A stretch of 64,000 nucleotides of DNA from Lachnospiraceae bacterium (lineage in GTDB: Bacteria > Bacillota > Clostridia > Lachnospirales > Lachnospiraceae): positions 45,251 through 109,250 of the forward strand of contig JAFUFI010000023.1 of assembly GCA_017469945.1 (NCBI GenBank), written 5' to 3'. A program made the translations under genes and the position numbers. Positions 27,372 to 36,931 of the stretch are shown in pieces. Each line of letters starts with the position of its first letter. Within the stretch, counting starts at the first letter, position 1. The notes below the pieces were generated by a model. It was not told the origin of the DNA. It did no database searches and saw only the letters and a program-made list of their open reading frames with translations.

Positions 27372-28040
27372 ATGGGATTTGACGTTTTGTTAAAGGGCAG
27401 CAATATGCTGCGGCTACTTACGGGGCTTTGGGTGGCCCTTAGGATAAGCCTTATATCAGCTCTTATAAGTATAGTTTTGGGCGTAGCCCTTGGAAGCCTT
27501 ATGAGTTTAAAGAAGCCTGTGATAACGGTTATCAGCAGGATCTACTTAGAGTTTATCCGGATAATGCCGCAGATGGTTCTTTTGTTTTTGGTGTATTTCG
27601 GGACAACAAAGGCTCTCGGGATAAATATGTCCGCCGAGACGGCATCTGTTATAGTTTTTTCGCTATGGGGAACGGCAGAGATGTCGGATCTTGTAAGAGG
27701 AGCTTTGGGAGGTATTCCGAAGATACAGTATGAGAGCAGCTTTTCCTTGGGGCTTACAACCTTTCAGACCTATTTTTATATTATAATTCCTCAGATAATA
27801 AGGAGAATGCTACCTCTTTCCATCAATCTGATAACACGAATGATAAAAACTACGAGTCTTGTGATGATGATAGGGATCGTAGAGGTTTTAAAGGTAGGAC
27901 AGCAGATAATCGAAGCAAACAGGAAAAGCTCGCCTAATGCGGCTTTCGGTATATATGCTACGGTGTTTTTCATGTATTTTATTGTTTGCTACGTGATAAG
28001 TATGCTTTCAAAACATCTTGAAAAGAAATGGAAGAGTTAA
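27372..28040 (+). CDS. Polar amino acid ABC permease, second copy
   Basis: A 222-residue permease of the same HisM/GlnP family, with the related signature [19 protein letters not shown] and about five helices. The two permeases differ enough to be heterodimer partners rather than a recent duplication. The ribosome site is GGAG before ATG 27372. The end overlaps the frame upstream of the next ATPase start. Confidence 0.88.
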   Translation: MGFDVLLKGSNMLRLLTGLWVALRISLISALISIVLGVALGSLMSLKKPVITVISRIYLEFIRIMPQMVLLFLVYFGTTKALGINMSAETASVIVFSLWGTAEMSDLVRGALGGIPKIQYESSFSLGLTTFQTYFYIIIPQIIRRMLPLSINLITRMIKTTSLVMMIGIVEVLKVGQQIIEANRKSSPNAAFGIYATVFFMYFIVCYVISMLSKHLEKKWKS

Positions 28041-28042
28041 AG

Positions 28043-28777
28043 ATGGAAGAGATATTAAAAATAAGCGGCCTTACAAAAAGCTACGGGGACCTTGTGGTAC
28101 TCGATCATATTGACTTAAGCGTTAAAAAAGGAGAGGTGGTCGTTCTTGTAGGAACGTCCGGATGCGGAAAGAGTACTTTTTTAAGATGCATTAATGCTCT
28201 CGAAAAGATCCAGGACGGTAAGGTCCTCCTTGACGGGGAGGTTATTAACCCTGCGGGCGGGAAGCTAAACACCGTAAGAGAAAGAGTTGGGATGGTATTT
28301 CAAAGCTATGACCTTTTCCCGCATAAAACAGTTCTCCAGAATATGATCTTAGCACCCGTAAAGGTCAAAAAGGTCAGCAAGAAGGAAGCGGAAAAAGAGG
28401 CGCTCGCGCTTCTTGACAGAGTCGGACTTTTAACCAAAAAAGACAGCTACCCCCACCAGTTATCCGGCGGACAAAAGCAGAGAGTTGCCATAGTAAGGGC
28501 TTTGATGATGCACCCTGAGGTACTCCTTCTTGATGAGATAACGGCGGCATTAGACCCCGAGATGGTAAGAGAGGTCTTAGACGTAGTAGTCTCTCTGGCT
28601 AAAGAAGGACGGACTATGCTGATCGTTACCCACGAGCTTTCCTTTGCAAGGGCTGTGGCGGATCGTATGATATTTATTGATGGGGGAAAGATTGTGGAAG
28701 AAGGAGCTCCCGAGGACTTCTTTAACCACCCGCAAACGGAGAGATTAAAGAAGTTTCTGGATTCCTTTACATATTAG
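28043..28777 (+). CDS. Polar amino acid ABC importer ATPase (GlnQ-like)
   Basis: A 244-residue ATPase: Walker [11 protein letters not shown]-loop [10 protein letters not shown], signature LSGGQKQR, Walker [14 protein letters not shown]-loop VTHEL. It lacks the NIL domain of the MetN-like protein, so it fits the second, polar-amino-acid importer. ATG 28043 uses GGAAGAG six bases upstream; the alternative ATG 28028 would place that site within the gene. It ends nine bases before the end of the convergent chemoreceptor gene, and I see no terminator between them. Confidence 0.88.
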   Translation: MEEILKISGLTKSYGDLVVLDHIDLSVKKGEVVVLVGTSGCGKSTFLRCINALEKIQDGKVLLDGEVINPAGGKLNTVRERVGMVFQSYDLFPHKTVLQNMILAPVKVKKVSKKEAEKEALALLDRVGLLTKKDSYPHQLSGGQKQRVAIVRALMMHPEVLLLDEITAALDPEMVREVLDVVVSLAKEGRTMLIVTHELSFARAVADRMIFIDGGKIVEEGAPEDFFNHPQTERLKKFLDSFTY

Positions 28778-28786
28778 AAATATAAA

Positions 28787-30538
28787 TTAAGCTGTTTTTT
28801 CTTCTTCTTTTTCGAGATTTGAGAGAGTGAAGAAGGCCATCTTATCGTTTAAGGTTTCAGCCATTTCTCTGAGGTCGCTGGCTGCCTGGCTGATAAGAGC
28901 GAAGGTTGCGTTAAGCTCTTCCATAGAAGCATTGGTTTCCTCAGTAGCTGCAGCGTTTTGCTGAGAGATAGCTGCAAGCTCTGAGATGATATCTGAAAAG
29001 CTTGCCTTTAAGCTGTTAAGAAGATGGATCTTCTCGGAGATCATTCTTGTGGAGCTGTCTACGTTATTAACATTTTCTACGACACTGTCCATATCGTCCT
29101 TGGTAGAAGAGATGCGGTCGTTCTGCTTTGTCATACTCTTGCTTAACTCACCAATGGTTTCTACGCTCTTTGCGGATTCCGAAACAAGGGTCTCAACGAT
29201 CTTGATGATGGAGTTTGCTGCATCCTTTGACTGCGCTGAGAGGTTACCAATTTCCTCGGCAACGACTGCGAATCCGCGTCCTGCCTCACCTGCTCTTGCT
29301 GCTTCGATAGAAGCGTTGAGTGAGAGGAGATGAGTCTGGTTAGCGATATCTGTGATCATTCCGGTTGCGTCGGCAATCTCTTTAACGGAATCGTTGGTAA
29401 GGCGGATCTGTGAATCGATATCATTCATAGATTCCATAATTATTTCATTGCTCTCGATAAGATGAGCTAAAGTATCTACTGTGCGGTTTGCGCCATCGAG
29501 CATTTCGTCTGCTGCGCCGGTAAGGGCTTCGATCTTGTCTGTGATCTCGTCGATACTGTTACCCATTTCGTTTGTATTTGTAACTGAATTTTCAACGCTT
29601 TCAGCCTGAGAAGCAGCGCCGCGGCTGATATCCTCGACTGCGATGGTAACCTGCTCGGCTACGGAAGAAGCAGTAGCTGCTGAACTTGCAAGGTTTTCTC
29701 CGGACTTTGTTACGTCGTCGGAGAGCTTCTTTGTTGCGCTGATAACATCCTGTAATTTATCACGGACCTGGGCTGAGCTTGCTGCGATAAGACCAAGCTC
29801 GTCTTTTCTGTTGAAGGTACGTCCGTTGATATAGAAATCAAGTTCTCCACCTTCGAGCTTTCCGAGGCTATCTACAATATCCTTCATTGCCTTTGAGGTA
29901 GTACTGATAAGGAAACGTGCTACGGCAAAGTTGAAGAGGAAGAAACCGATGAACGAAAAGAGGATTGCGAGGGCTGCCGATTTAAGGTTCTTGTCAACGA
30001 TTGAAGTGTCGCGTCCCGCAAAGATCATACCAACAACGGATCCATCGGAATTCTTGAGGGGGAGATAGTAAGCGTACCAGTTTTGTCCGGCGAGGCTGAA
30101 GTTCTCTGCGAGATACTCATTACCCTTATTTAATACTTGATCTATAACGACATCGGAAGCCTTGGTCTTTTCCATGCGCTTGCCGGTCTCGGGATCCACT
30201 AATGAAGTGATGTAACGGGTATCGCCGTAAAATACGGTAAAGTGCATTCCGGTATTCTTGTTTAATGCATCAAGCTGTGACTGGAAGGTATCGTGAATTG
30301 AAACTCCGCCCTTTAAAAGCTCGTTTTTGTCGTTAAGGGCAAAATTACCTGTCCACTCGTGCGCCAGTTCATCTTCGATAAGTAATGCTGCTGTCTTAAG
30401 GCCTTCCTTGAAGGAAGCGAAGTATGCCTTTTTGATGTGATTGAATCCTATGATTCCTACTGTTGCGGACATTGCGAGCGCCAGTACTGTGGCGATGAGG
30501 ATTATTGTACGGACCATGTTTCTGCTTTTCTTATTCAT
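28787..30538 (-). CDS. Methyl-accepting chemotaxis protein under c-di-GMP riboswitch
   Basis: A 583-residue chemoreceptor. An N-terminal membrane segment is followed by a single-Cache-type sensor of about 140 residues outside the cell ([31 protein letters not shown]), a second membrane segment, HAMP, and the long cytoplasmic coiled-coil with the CheA/CheW-binding tip ([16 protein letters not shown]). It is complete, unlike the receptor at 20947. ATG 30538 has AAAGGAG upstream (spacing about 13); the ATG at 30571 has none. Transcription starts from a promoter near 30752-30780 and passes a c-di-GMP-I riboswitch and terminator, so expression should respond to c-di-GMP. It binds a small extracellular ligand that cannot be predicted. 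Confidence 0.92.
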   Translation of the reverse strand: MNKKSRNMVRTIILIATVLALAMSATVGIIGFNHIKKAYFASFKEGLKTAALLIEDELAHEWTGNFALNDKNELLKGGVSIHDTFQSQLDALNKNTGMHFTVFYGDTRYITSLVDPETGKRMEKTKASDVVIDQVLNKGNEYLAENFSLAGQNWYAYYLPLKNSDGSVVGMIFAGRDTSIVDKNLKSAALAILFSFIGFFLFNFAVARFLISTTSKAMKDIVDSLGKLEGGELDFYINGRTFNRKDELGLIAASSAQVRDKLQDVISATKKLSDDVTKSGENLASSAATASSVAEQVTIAVEDISRGAASQAESVENSVTNTNEMGNSIDEITDKIEALTGAADEMLDGANRTVDTLAHLIESNEIIMESMNDIDSQIRLTNDSVKEIADATGMITDIANQTHLLSLNASIEAARAGEAGRGFAVVAEEIGNLSAQSKDAANSIIKIVETLVSESAKSVETIGELSKSMTKQNDRISSTKDDMDSVVENVNNVDSSTRMISEKIHLLNSLKASFSDIISELAAISQQNAAATEETNASMEELNATFALISQAASDLREMAETLNDKMAFFTLSNLEKEEEKTA

Positions 30539-30600
30539 CCTTTTTTCTTTTCTCCTTTCGGGTGAATACATAGTTAATAAGCAACAATTTTATTTCCGGT

Positions 30601-30635
30601 AAAAAAATAAGCACAGGGACTCAGACCTGTGCTTA
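30601..30635 (-). terminator. Riboswitch-controlled terminator in the chemoreceptor leader
   Basis: On the minus strand, TAAGCACAGG pairs with CCTGTGCTTA (10 perfect pairs, 30608-30617 with 30626-30635) and is followed by seven T. It lies between the c-di-GMP aptamer and the start codon, as in transcriptionally acting riboswitches. Confidence 0.85.
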
Positions 30636-30663
30636 GAATTTATCGAACAAAAACATCTACGAT

Positions 30664-30735
30664 AAATGCAGCTGGCTGACATTTTAAAGTCCCTTTAGCT
30701 TTGCGTCACAGGTTTTCACCTGCTTTGCCAAATAT
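30664..30735 (-). promoter_or_regulatory. Cyclic-di-GMP-I (GEMM) riboswitch aptamer
   Basis: On the minus strand the leader reads GGCAAAGCAGGTGAAAACCT, then GTGACGCAAAGCTAAAGG, then a second stem and GTCAGCCAGCTGC. The GGCAAA-x-C block, a stem closed by a GAAA tetraloop (CAGGT-GAAA-ACCTG) and the hallmark GACGCAAAGC are those of the GEMM class I aptamer, which binds c-di-GMP. A terminator follows about 30 bases later. GEMM-I elements often control motility and surface genes, consistent with the chemoreceptor downstream. Confidence 0.88.
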
Positions 30736-30751
30736 TTGAAACTTTTATTAA

Positions 30752-30780
30752 TATAAAGGTGGGGGTTACCCCCAAGTCAA
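30752..30780 (-). promoter_or_regulatory. Promoter of the riboswitch-controlled chemoreceptor
   Basis: On the minus strand TTGACT (30775-30780) and TTTATA (30752-30757) are spaced by 17 bases. The spacer contains the perfect inverted repeat GGGGGTTACCCCC (30761-30773), a possible operator. The riboswitch begins about 17 bases after the -10. Confidence 0.65.
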
Positions 30781-30889
30781 TAATTTTTTATAAAATTTTT
30801 ATATTTTGTTATTATTTAATAAACCGGTTTACGTAATTTGGTTTCTGCTTTAGTAAAATTGACTATCTTTTTTGACCATCTCCGTTCCA

Positions 30890-30954
30890 TGACACCCCAA
30901 CCCCGTCCCGGGGGTTCATTTTGACACCCCAACCCCGTCCCGGGGGTTCATTTT
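30890..30954 (+). repeat. Two tandem 32-base units of the GC-rich intergenic repeat
   Basis: Units start at 30890 and 30922 with the form TGACACCCCAACCCCGTCCC then GGGGGTTCATTT. They are identical. The core CCCCG-TCC-CGGGG is palindromic. Other copies in this window are at 31709, 35174, 35206, 36864, 36900 and 37701. No coding content is seen in 30781-31093. Confidence 0.85.
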
Positions 30955-31093
30955 GCAGCTATAGAGAGCGGCTATACCAAACTATAAATTGATAGTATTA
31001 GACGATAGAAGAGGCGGATGTTACCATAATTGCATAAAGAAAACAAATGACTTTACAGGTACTGGCTACCTTTCAGAGAACGGAGTGATATAT

Positions 31094-31711
31094 ATGAAAG
31101 AATTGTTAGCGTTTGGAGATTCAAATACATGGGGACTTGTTCCCGGAAAGAATTTAAACAACAGATATCCCAGAGACAAAAGATGGACCGGAATCCTTGA
31201 GAAAAGGCTTGGGGGAGTAAGAATAGCCGAGGAGGGGCTTTGCGGAAGAACAACGGTCTTCGAAGACAGAACGAGGCCGGGACGAAACGGCGCGAAGGAA
31301 CTGCCCGTGCTCTTGGAAAGCCACTATCCTGTCGATGGAGTAATACTGATGCTTGGAACCAACGATTGCAAGTCATATTACAACGCGACACCTGAAGAGA
31401 TCGGAGAGGGCGTTGACAAATGCATTTCAGAGATAGAAAAGTTCATAGAACCGGAAAACATTCTGCTGATTTCTCCTATCTATCTCGGGGAGGATGTCTG
31501 TTTACCCGAAAAGGATCCGGAATTTGACAAAAAGTCCATCGGGACAAGCAAGGCCCTTAAAAAGGTCTACAGCGATATAGCAAAGAAAAGAGGAACCAAG
31601 TTTATCGCGGCTTCCGATTACGCAAGTCCAAGCAAGGTTGACGACGAGCATCTAAGCGAAGAAGGCCACGAAAAACTGGCACAGGCTATTTTAGAAGTAC
31701 TAAAAAAATGA
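31094..31711 (+). CDS. SGNH/GDSL-family hydrolase (esterase)
   Basis: A 205-residue cytoplasmic SGNH hydrolase. Block I is AFGDSNTWG (catalytic Ser10), the oxyanion glycine is in EEGLCGRTT, block III is MLGTNDCK (Asn), and block V is DDEHLSEEGH with the catalytic Asp and His. It most resembles the aryl-esterase or acyl-esterase type of SGNH protein, removing acetyl or other acyl groups from small molecules or sugars. ATG 31094 has CGGAG ten bases upstream; upstream in-frame sequence to 30989 is unlikely to be translated. Its stop codon TGA is the first three bases of a GC-rich repeat unit, so the original C-terminus may have been altered by the repeat. The 31751 gene follows. Confidence 0.85.
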   Translation: MKELLAFGDSNTWGLVPGKNLNNRYPRDKRWTGILEKRLGGVRIAEEGLCGRTTVFEDRTRPGRNGAKELPVLLESHYPVDGVILMLGTNDCKSYYNATPEEIGEGVDKCISEIEKFIEPENILLISPIYLGEDVCLPEKDPEFDKKSIGTSKALKKVYSDIAKKRGTKFIAASDYASPSKVDDEHLSEEGHEKLAQAILEVLKK

Positions 31712-31740
31712 ACCCCCAACCCCGTCCCCGGGGGTCAAAA
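31709..31740 (+). repeat. GC-rich intergenic repeat unit overlapping a stop codon
   Basis: TGAACCCCCAACCCCGTCCC followed by CGGGGGTCAAAA. The initial TGA is the stop codon of the SGNH hydrolase, and the ribosome site of the next gene (AAGGAG) begins right after the unit, so the repeat fills almost the whole gap between two genes. Confidence 0.85.
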
Positions 31741-31750
31741 AGGAGTAAAA

Positions 31751-32812
31751 ATGGGAAACGTAGAAAATGAAGCAAAAGAGATAAGCGCAAAGGATTTTTC
31801 AAAACTGGACTTTTCTAAAATCACGATAGTTGACGCGAGGGAGCCTGATGAGGTCCTTATACATGAAATACCGGGAGCACTTAATGTACCTTTCAGCAAG
31901 ATAGGAACGGAACTTAAGAATGTGCCGAATGACAAACCCGTATATGTTATCTGCAGAACAGGTGACTTTAGCGGAGAAATAGCAGAGATCCTTGCAGACA
32001 GAGGTTATGATGCAACGAATGTCTTAGGCGGATACGATGAATATAAAAAATTTGAAAACCAGGTTACTGCCGAGGCCATTTACATTGATGCCAAATCTCT
32101 TAGATGCCCCGGGCCTATCGTAAAGGTTGCGGATACTTTAAGAGATAAGCCTGCGGGAACAAAAGTAAATGTCGAGGCTACCGAAGAAGCGTTTGCATCA
32201 GATATAAAGGTATGGTGCGAGAGAACGGGAAACAGCCTTGATGAACTTGTTACCGAAGAGGGTGTAATAAAGGTTAAAATAACCAAGGGTGAGCCTGCTA
32301 AAGAATCTGCTTCAGAAGGAAAGGCTTCTGCCTCCGACAAAAACGATGATAAAACTTTTATAGTTTTTAGCGGAGACCTTGATAAGACCATCGCATCATT
32401 TATACTTGCCAACGGCGCGGCCGCTATGGGCAGAAATGTAACTATGTTCTTTACTTTCTGGGGACTTAATATTTTAAGAAGCGCCAAGAAAGTAAAGGTA
32501 CGTAAAGCGTTTATCGAGAAGATGTTTGGATTTATGATGCCGAAGGGTTCGAAAAAGCTGGGTCTTTCAAGGATGAATATGCTTGGCGCGGGCCCCAAAA
32601 TGATCAGATGGATTATGAAAAAGAAGGGAATTTCTTCCCTTGAGGAACTAATAGAGGACGCTAAAGCACACGGAGTAAGAATCGTTGCCTGCCAGATGTC
32701 AATGGATATTATGGGTATCAGACAGGAGGAACTAATAGACGGAGTCGAGCTGGGGGGAGTAGCTACTTTTATAGGGGCAGGAGAAAAATCAGACATCAGC
32801 TTATTTATATAG
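31751..32812 (+). CDS. Rhodanese-TusA-DsrE sulfur-relay fusion protein
   Basis: A 353-residue protein with three sulfur-handling modules. Residues about 10-100 are a rhodanese with the active-site loop CRTGDFS. Residues about 108-180 are a TusA-like domain with the CPGP motif (DAKSLRCPGPIVKVADTL). Residues about 200-353 are a DsrE/DsrF-like domain ending in VATFIGAGEKSD. These three domains occur in this order at the C-terminus of CoA-disulfide-reductase-type flavoproteins in many Firmicutes; here the FAD/NAD domain is absent and a full start with AAAAAGGAG precedes the gene. Expected role: persulfide relay or polysulfide handling in the cytoplasm, by transfer of sulfane sulfur between cysteines. 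No flavoprotein partner is visible nearby. Confidence 0.88.
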   Translation: MGNVENEAKEISAKDFSKLDFSKITIVDAREPDEVLIHEIPGALNVPFSKIGTELKNVPNDKPVYVICRTGDFSGEIAEILADRGYDATNVLGGYDEYKKFENQVTAEAIYIDAKSLRCPGPIVKVADTLRDKPAGTKVNVEATEEAFASDIKVWCERTGNSLDELVTEEGVIKVKITKGEPAKESASEGKASASDKNDDKTFIVFSGDLDKTIASFILANGAAAMGRNVTMFFTFWGLNILRSAKKVKVRKAFIEKMFGFMMPKGSKKLGLSRMNMLGAGPKMIRWIMKKKGISSLEELIEDAKAHGVRIVACQMSMDIMGIRQEELIDGVELGGVATFIGAGEKSDISLFI

Positions 32813-32833
32813 AGCTTGCATAGGAGAGACATC

Positions 32834-35167
32834 ATGAAAAAGGCATCAGCTGTAAGGAGAATACTTGTATCGATAATAACAATTCTGTTTCTGTTTGGTT
32901 TTAAACTCACCTCGCTTGCAGAGGAAAGTGAAAATAATCTGCTTAATACGAATGTGACATTAACGGTAAGCCAGAATCTGTCGGTAAGTACAGACGGAAA
33001 TAAGCTTTCGGTAAGCGCTTTGGTTACAGATGATGAAGGGCAGGAAATCGACGCTTCCGGTGCTCTTAGTATCTATTATAAAAAGGCAACGGATTCAGAT
33101 TATAAGAAGTTTACTTCCAAAAGCCTTTCGGTATCGGACGGACAAATCTTTTACATATATGCGGACTTTGCAGGAAACGATGTTTACGCCGCTACAAAAA
33201 GTGAAGAGATTGTTATAAACGTTAAAAAGTTTGCCTCTTTAAAGGGAAACTTAGAGGCAAGCGCCACAGTTTCCGGGAAGGCGACGGGAGCCATAAATCT
33301 CTCGGAATCATACGCCGATTTCAATCTTGTAACGGATCTTGCATATTACAGACAAGGAAATCCTGCTACAACTGTAGTCTCCGGCAAGTCAATAACAGGA
33401 CTTTCCGAAGGAACGTATTATGTTTCCGTTCCGGCGAGACAGGAAGGCAATCAGATTTATATTTTTTCGGGAAATCAGTCTGTCAAGATTGAAGAAGGCG
33501 CACAGCCGGTTATCAACGAGGTAACCTTTGAAACCGATGAGAATGTCAAATGGAGTCAGACATATTTTGAAGCGGAGGAAGGAAGCGGAAGGACATTTAC
33601 ATCCTTCCTAAAAGCTGCGGATACGGAAAAGTATCATATTACCGGAGTATTGGCTGAACCTGCGGAGAATGCGGATGTAAGCTACTATGCTTCGACAGGG
33701 GAGGTTAGTGTATCAAATATAAAGGGAAGTGTTTCGATAAAGGCTTTGTATGAGAAAAAGTCCGTTCCTTCGAAAATAGAACTCAAAAGCGTAAATCCGG
33801 GTAAGGATGGTCTTTATTCCGAGCAGAATGCAGCAATACAGTTTACTATAGCTGTTGTAGTTACAGATGAGGATGGAAATGCGGTACCTGATACAAAGGT
33901 GTATTTTAAAAGCGACAAGAAAGAAGTATCCTATACATCCGCATCAAATACGGATGGGAATGGTATAGCGGAAATAAAATACAGCTACGGAGTAAATGAC
34001 GGCAACGATAAAGCGGATTTTGAAAGTATTTTTTCTTTTACGGCAGATTTTGCTAAAACGGAGCTCACTGTACCGGTACATCTTGTCGTTCAAAAAAAGG
34101 CAGACCTTGTTTTATATGAGAACCAGATATTTGGAGCTTTCCCGGAAGAGAAAAACGGAAAGGTAACAGGAGTACCCGAAGGTTATGAAATCTGGACCGG
34201 TGAAGTTCATCAGGGTGCTCTTGTAACCGGAAGCGGAAGTTGGGAGAAAGCTACTGACGGAGAGTTTACAGGCCTTTCTTCCGGACAGCATGTATTAAGA
34301 GCAGGTGAAATATTTGATGATACAACAAATACTTTTTATTTTGCCTCAAACTACGCTGACTTCTTTGTACCGAGAGCGAACTGGACTTTAACTGTAGATG
34401 AGGCAGCTTCCGAAAATGTCATCCTTACAGGAGATGCGGTTTTGCTTATAGGCCCCGGACAGACGGTTTATATATCTGTAAAGGCTGCCGATGGTTATAA
34501 GATTAGCGGTATCGAATTTGATAAGGAAAAGTATGTAAGCGGAAATGCGGTGTATTATCCGGAAGAAGGATATTTTAAGATTGACGGAATCTTTGGAAAT
34601 GTAACAGCAAGGATTCTTTCTTCCAAGGAAGAGAATGGTGCTGTGGCAAGTGACGATGATGGCACCGGCGACGGAGAGGAAACCGAAGGCTCTAAGGAGG
34701 GGGAAAAGCCTGAGGCCGGATCCGAAGGAGAGGGCAGCAGTTTGCCTGCGGCCGAAGATAGCAGTTTGCCTGCGGCCGAAGTAAGACCACAGGAACAGAA
34801 TCTGGGAGAAGTTCTTGGAAATATTGCAGCCAGAAATGAATTCGGAGCTGTGGCGAGGGATAATTACGCCGGCAGAAACGAGGTAGGCACTGTAACAAGA
34901 GACGGAGTGGCAGAAAAAACGGAAGTAGGTGCAGTTACAAGGGACAGCATATCGGGGGAGGCTGCCTCAACCGAAAAAATCGGCGATACATCTGCTCCGC
35001 TTGCGCAGACCATTGGCAGAAACGATAATACCCTGATTGCAAAGAGCGAAAGCGCAAATCATGCGCAGGCTTTAAAGAGACTTCTGATAGCGCTGATCGT
35101 AGTAGTAGCGCTTTCTGCCATCGGAACAGCTGTAACCATTGTTTATAAAAGGATTAAGAAGCAGTAA
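32834..35167 (+). CDS. Ig-like secreted, membrane-anchored surface protein
   Basis: A 777-residue surface protein. It has a signal peptide (cleavage near SLA|EES), beta-rich Ig-like segments, a Big_1-like domain (about 33770-34100; VTDEDGNAVPDTKVYFKS with the NTDGNGIA turn), another beta domain, a charged low-complexity stalk containing SSLPAAED twice and three loose repeats of the form ARNEFGAVARD / GRNEVGTVTRD / KTEVGAVTRD, and one C-terminal membrane helix followed by KRIKKQ. No LPXTG motif is present. The ATG at 32834 has AGGAGA close upstream and follows the sulfur-relay gene by 21 bases. Its build resembles the giant protein at 2695. Function unknown; a surface stalk or adhesin is likely. 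Confidence 0.8.
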   Translation: MKKASAVRRILVSIITILFLFGFKLTSLAEESENNLLNTNVTLTVSQNLSVSTDGNKLSVSALVTDDEGQEIDASGALSIYYKKATDSDYKKFTSKSLSVSDGQIFYIYADFAGNDVYAATKSEEIVINVKKFASLKGNLEASATVSGKATGAINLSESYADFNLVTDLAYYRQGNPATTVVSGKSITGLSEGTYYVSVPARQEGNQIYIFSGNQSVKIEEGAQPVINEVTFETDENVKWSQTYFEAEEGSGRTFTSFLKAADTEKYHITGVLAEPAENADVSYYASTGEVSVSNIKGSVSIKALYEKKSVPSKIELKSVNPGKDGLYSEQNAAIQFTIAVVVTDEDGNAVPDTKVYFKSDKKEVSYTSASNTDGNGIAEIKYSYGVNDGNDKADFESIFSFTADFAKTELTVPVHLVVQKKADLVLYENQIFGAFPEEKNGKVTGVPEGYEIWTGEVHQGALVTGSGSWEKATDGEFTGLSSGQHVLRAGEIFDDTTNTFYFASNYADFFVPRANWTLTVDEAASENVILTGDAVLLIGPGQTVYISVKAADGYKISGIEFDKEKYVSGNAVYYPEEGYFKIDGIFGNVTARILSSKEENGAVASDDDGTGDGEETEGSKEGEKPEAGSEGEGSSLPAAEDSSLPAAEVRPQEQNLGEVLGNIAARNEFGAVARDNYAGRNEVGTVTRDGVAEKTEVGAVTRDSISGEAASTEKIGDTSAPLAQTIGRNDNTLIAKSESANHAQALKRLLIALIVVVALSAIGTAVTIVYKRIKKQ

Positions 35168-35173
35168 CAAAAA

Positions 35174-35246
35174 TGAACCCCCAACCCCGTCCCCGGGGTT
35201 CATTTTGACACCCCAACCCCGTCCCCGGGGGTCCCCGGGGGTCAAA
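35174..35246 (+). repeat. Two GC-rich intergenic repeat units
   Basis: Units start at 35174 (TGAACCCCCAACCCCGTCCC...) and 35206 (TGACACCCCAACCCCGTCCC...). The second contains a small internal duplication of GTCCCCGGGG. They lie seven bases after the stop of the Ig-like surface protein and can fold as GAACCCC / GGGGTTC stems with a T-rich end, so they may also act as terminators. Confidence 0.85.
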
Positions 35247-35296
35247 AAGGTTATGTGATAATTGTTATCAGTAGCGGGGATTGTAAAATTGGCCTC

Positions 35297-35312
35297 GTTA
35301 GTATAGACTAAC
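35297..35312. promoter_or_regulatory. GTTAG-N6-CTAAC palindrome in the enolase promoter region
   Basis: GTTAGTATAGACTAAC. The centre TATAGA could itself be the -10 element of the enolase promoter, with TTGTAA near 35281. Identical half-sites with the same spacing occur at 41092, 53012, 59104 and 62011. Confidence 0.5.
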
Positions 35313-35377
35313 TTTGAGTAAATCATATGCGAAATCCTCTGAGTTGATTATTGGGTAAAATTAATTCGAAGGATATC

Positions 35378-35415
35378 GGAACTGTCTCCGGGCGAGGCAG
35401 TTCCTTCGTATTTTT
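35378..35415 (+). promoter_or_regulatory. Hairpin with T-rich end in the enolase leader
   Basis: GGAACTG (35378-35384) pairs with CAGTTCC (35398-35404), followed by TTCGTATTTTT. It sits between the presumed promoter and the enolase ribosome site, so it is an attenuator candidate rather than the end of another gene. Confidence 0.5.
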
Positions 35416-35431
35416 GAAAGGAGAAAGCTAA

Positions 35432-36733
<1,302 letters not shown>

Positions 36734-36789
36734 TTATAGTTTTTGGGGGTTAATTCCGATTTTTGGATAGTTTCCCGAATAAATCAAAA

Positions 36790-36828
36790 CGCCGAAGATG
36801 ATGTAAGAGTCATCTTCGGCGCTTATTT
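36790..36828 (+). terminator. Terminator after enolase
   Basis: CGCCGAAGATGA (36790-36801) and TCATCTTCGGCG (36810-36821) are perfect complements with an eight-base loop, followed by CTTATTTTATTT. Confidence 0.92.
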
Positions 36829-36863
36829 TATTTAGTTTTTTATCTTACGGGAGTTGTCAAAAG

Positions 36864-36931
36864 TGAACCCCCAACCCCGTCCCCCTGTGTCATTTTTAGT
36901 GAACCCCCAACCCCGTCCCGGGGTGTCAAAA
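36864..36931 (+). repeat. Two GC-rich intergenic repeat units, one giving a stop codon
   Basis: Units start at 36864 (ends CCCCCTGTGTCATTTT, a variant) and 36900 (ends CCCGGGGTGTCAAAA). The complement of TGTCA at 36924-36928 provides the TGA stop of the minus-strand zinc-ribbon gene. Confidence 0.85.

Noticed and set aside
30890..30954. Possible CRISPR because of tandem 32-base repeats
   Set aside because: The units abut directly with no spacers, and further copies are single and dispersed; no cas genes.
32080..32910. 276-codon minus-strand frame across the rhodanese-TusA-DsrE gene
   Set aside because: Antisense shadow of a well supported gene; no recognisable family and no start signal.
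35378..35415. Enolase leader as a known riboswitch
   Set aside because: Only a single seven-pair hairpin is visible, without a conserved aptamer core.
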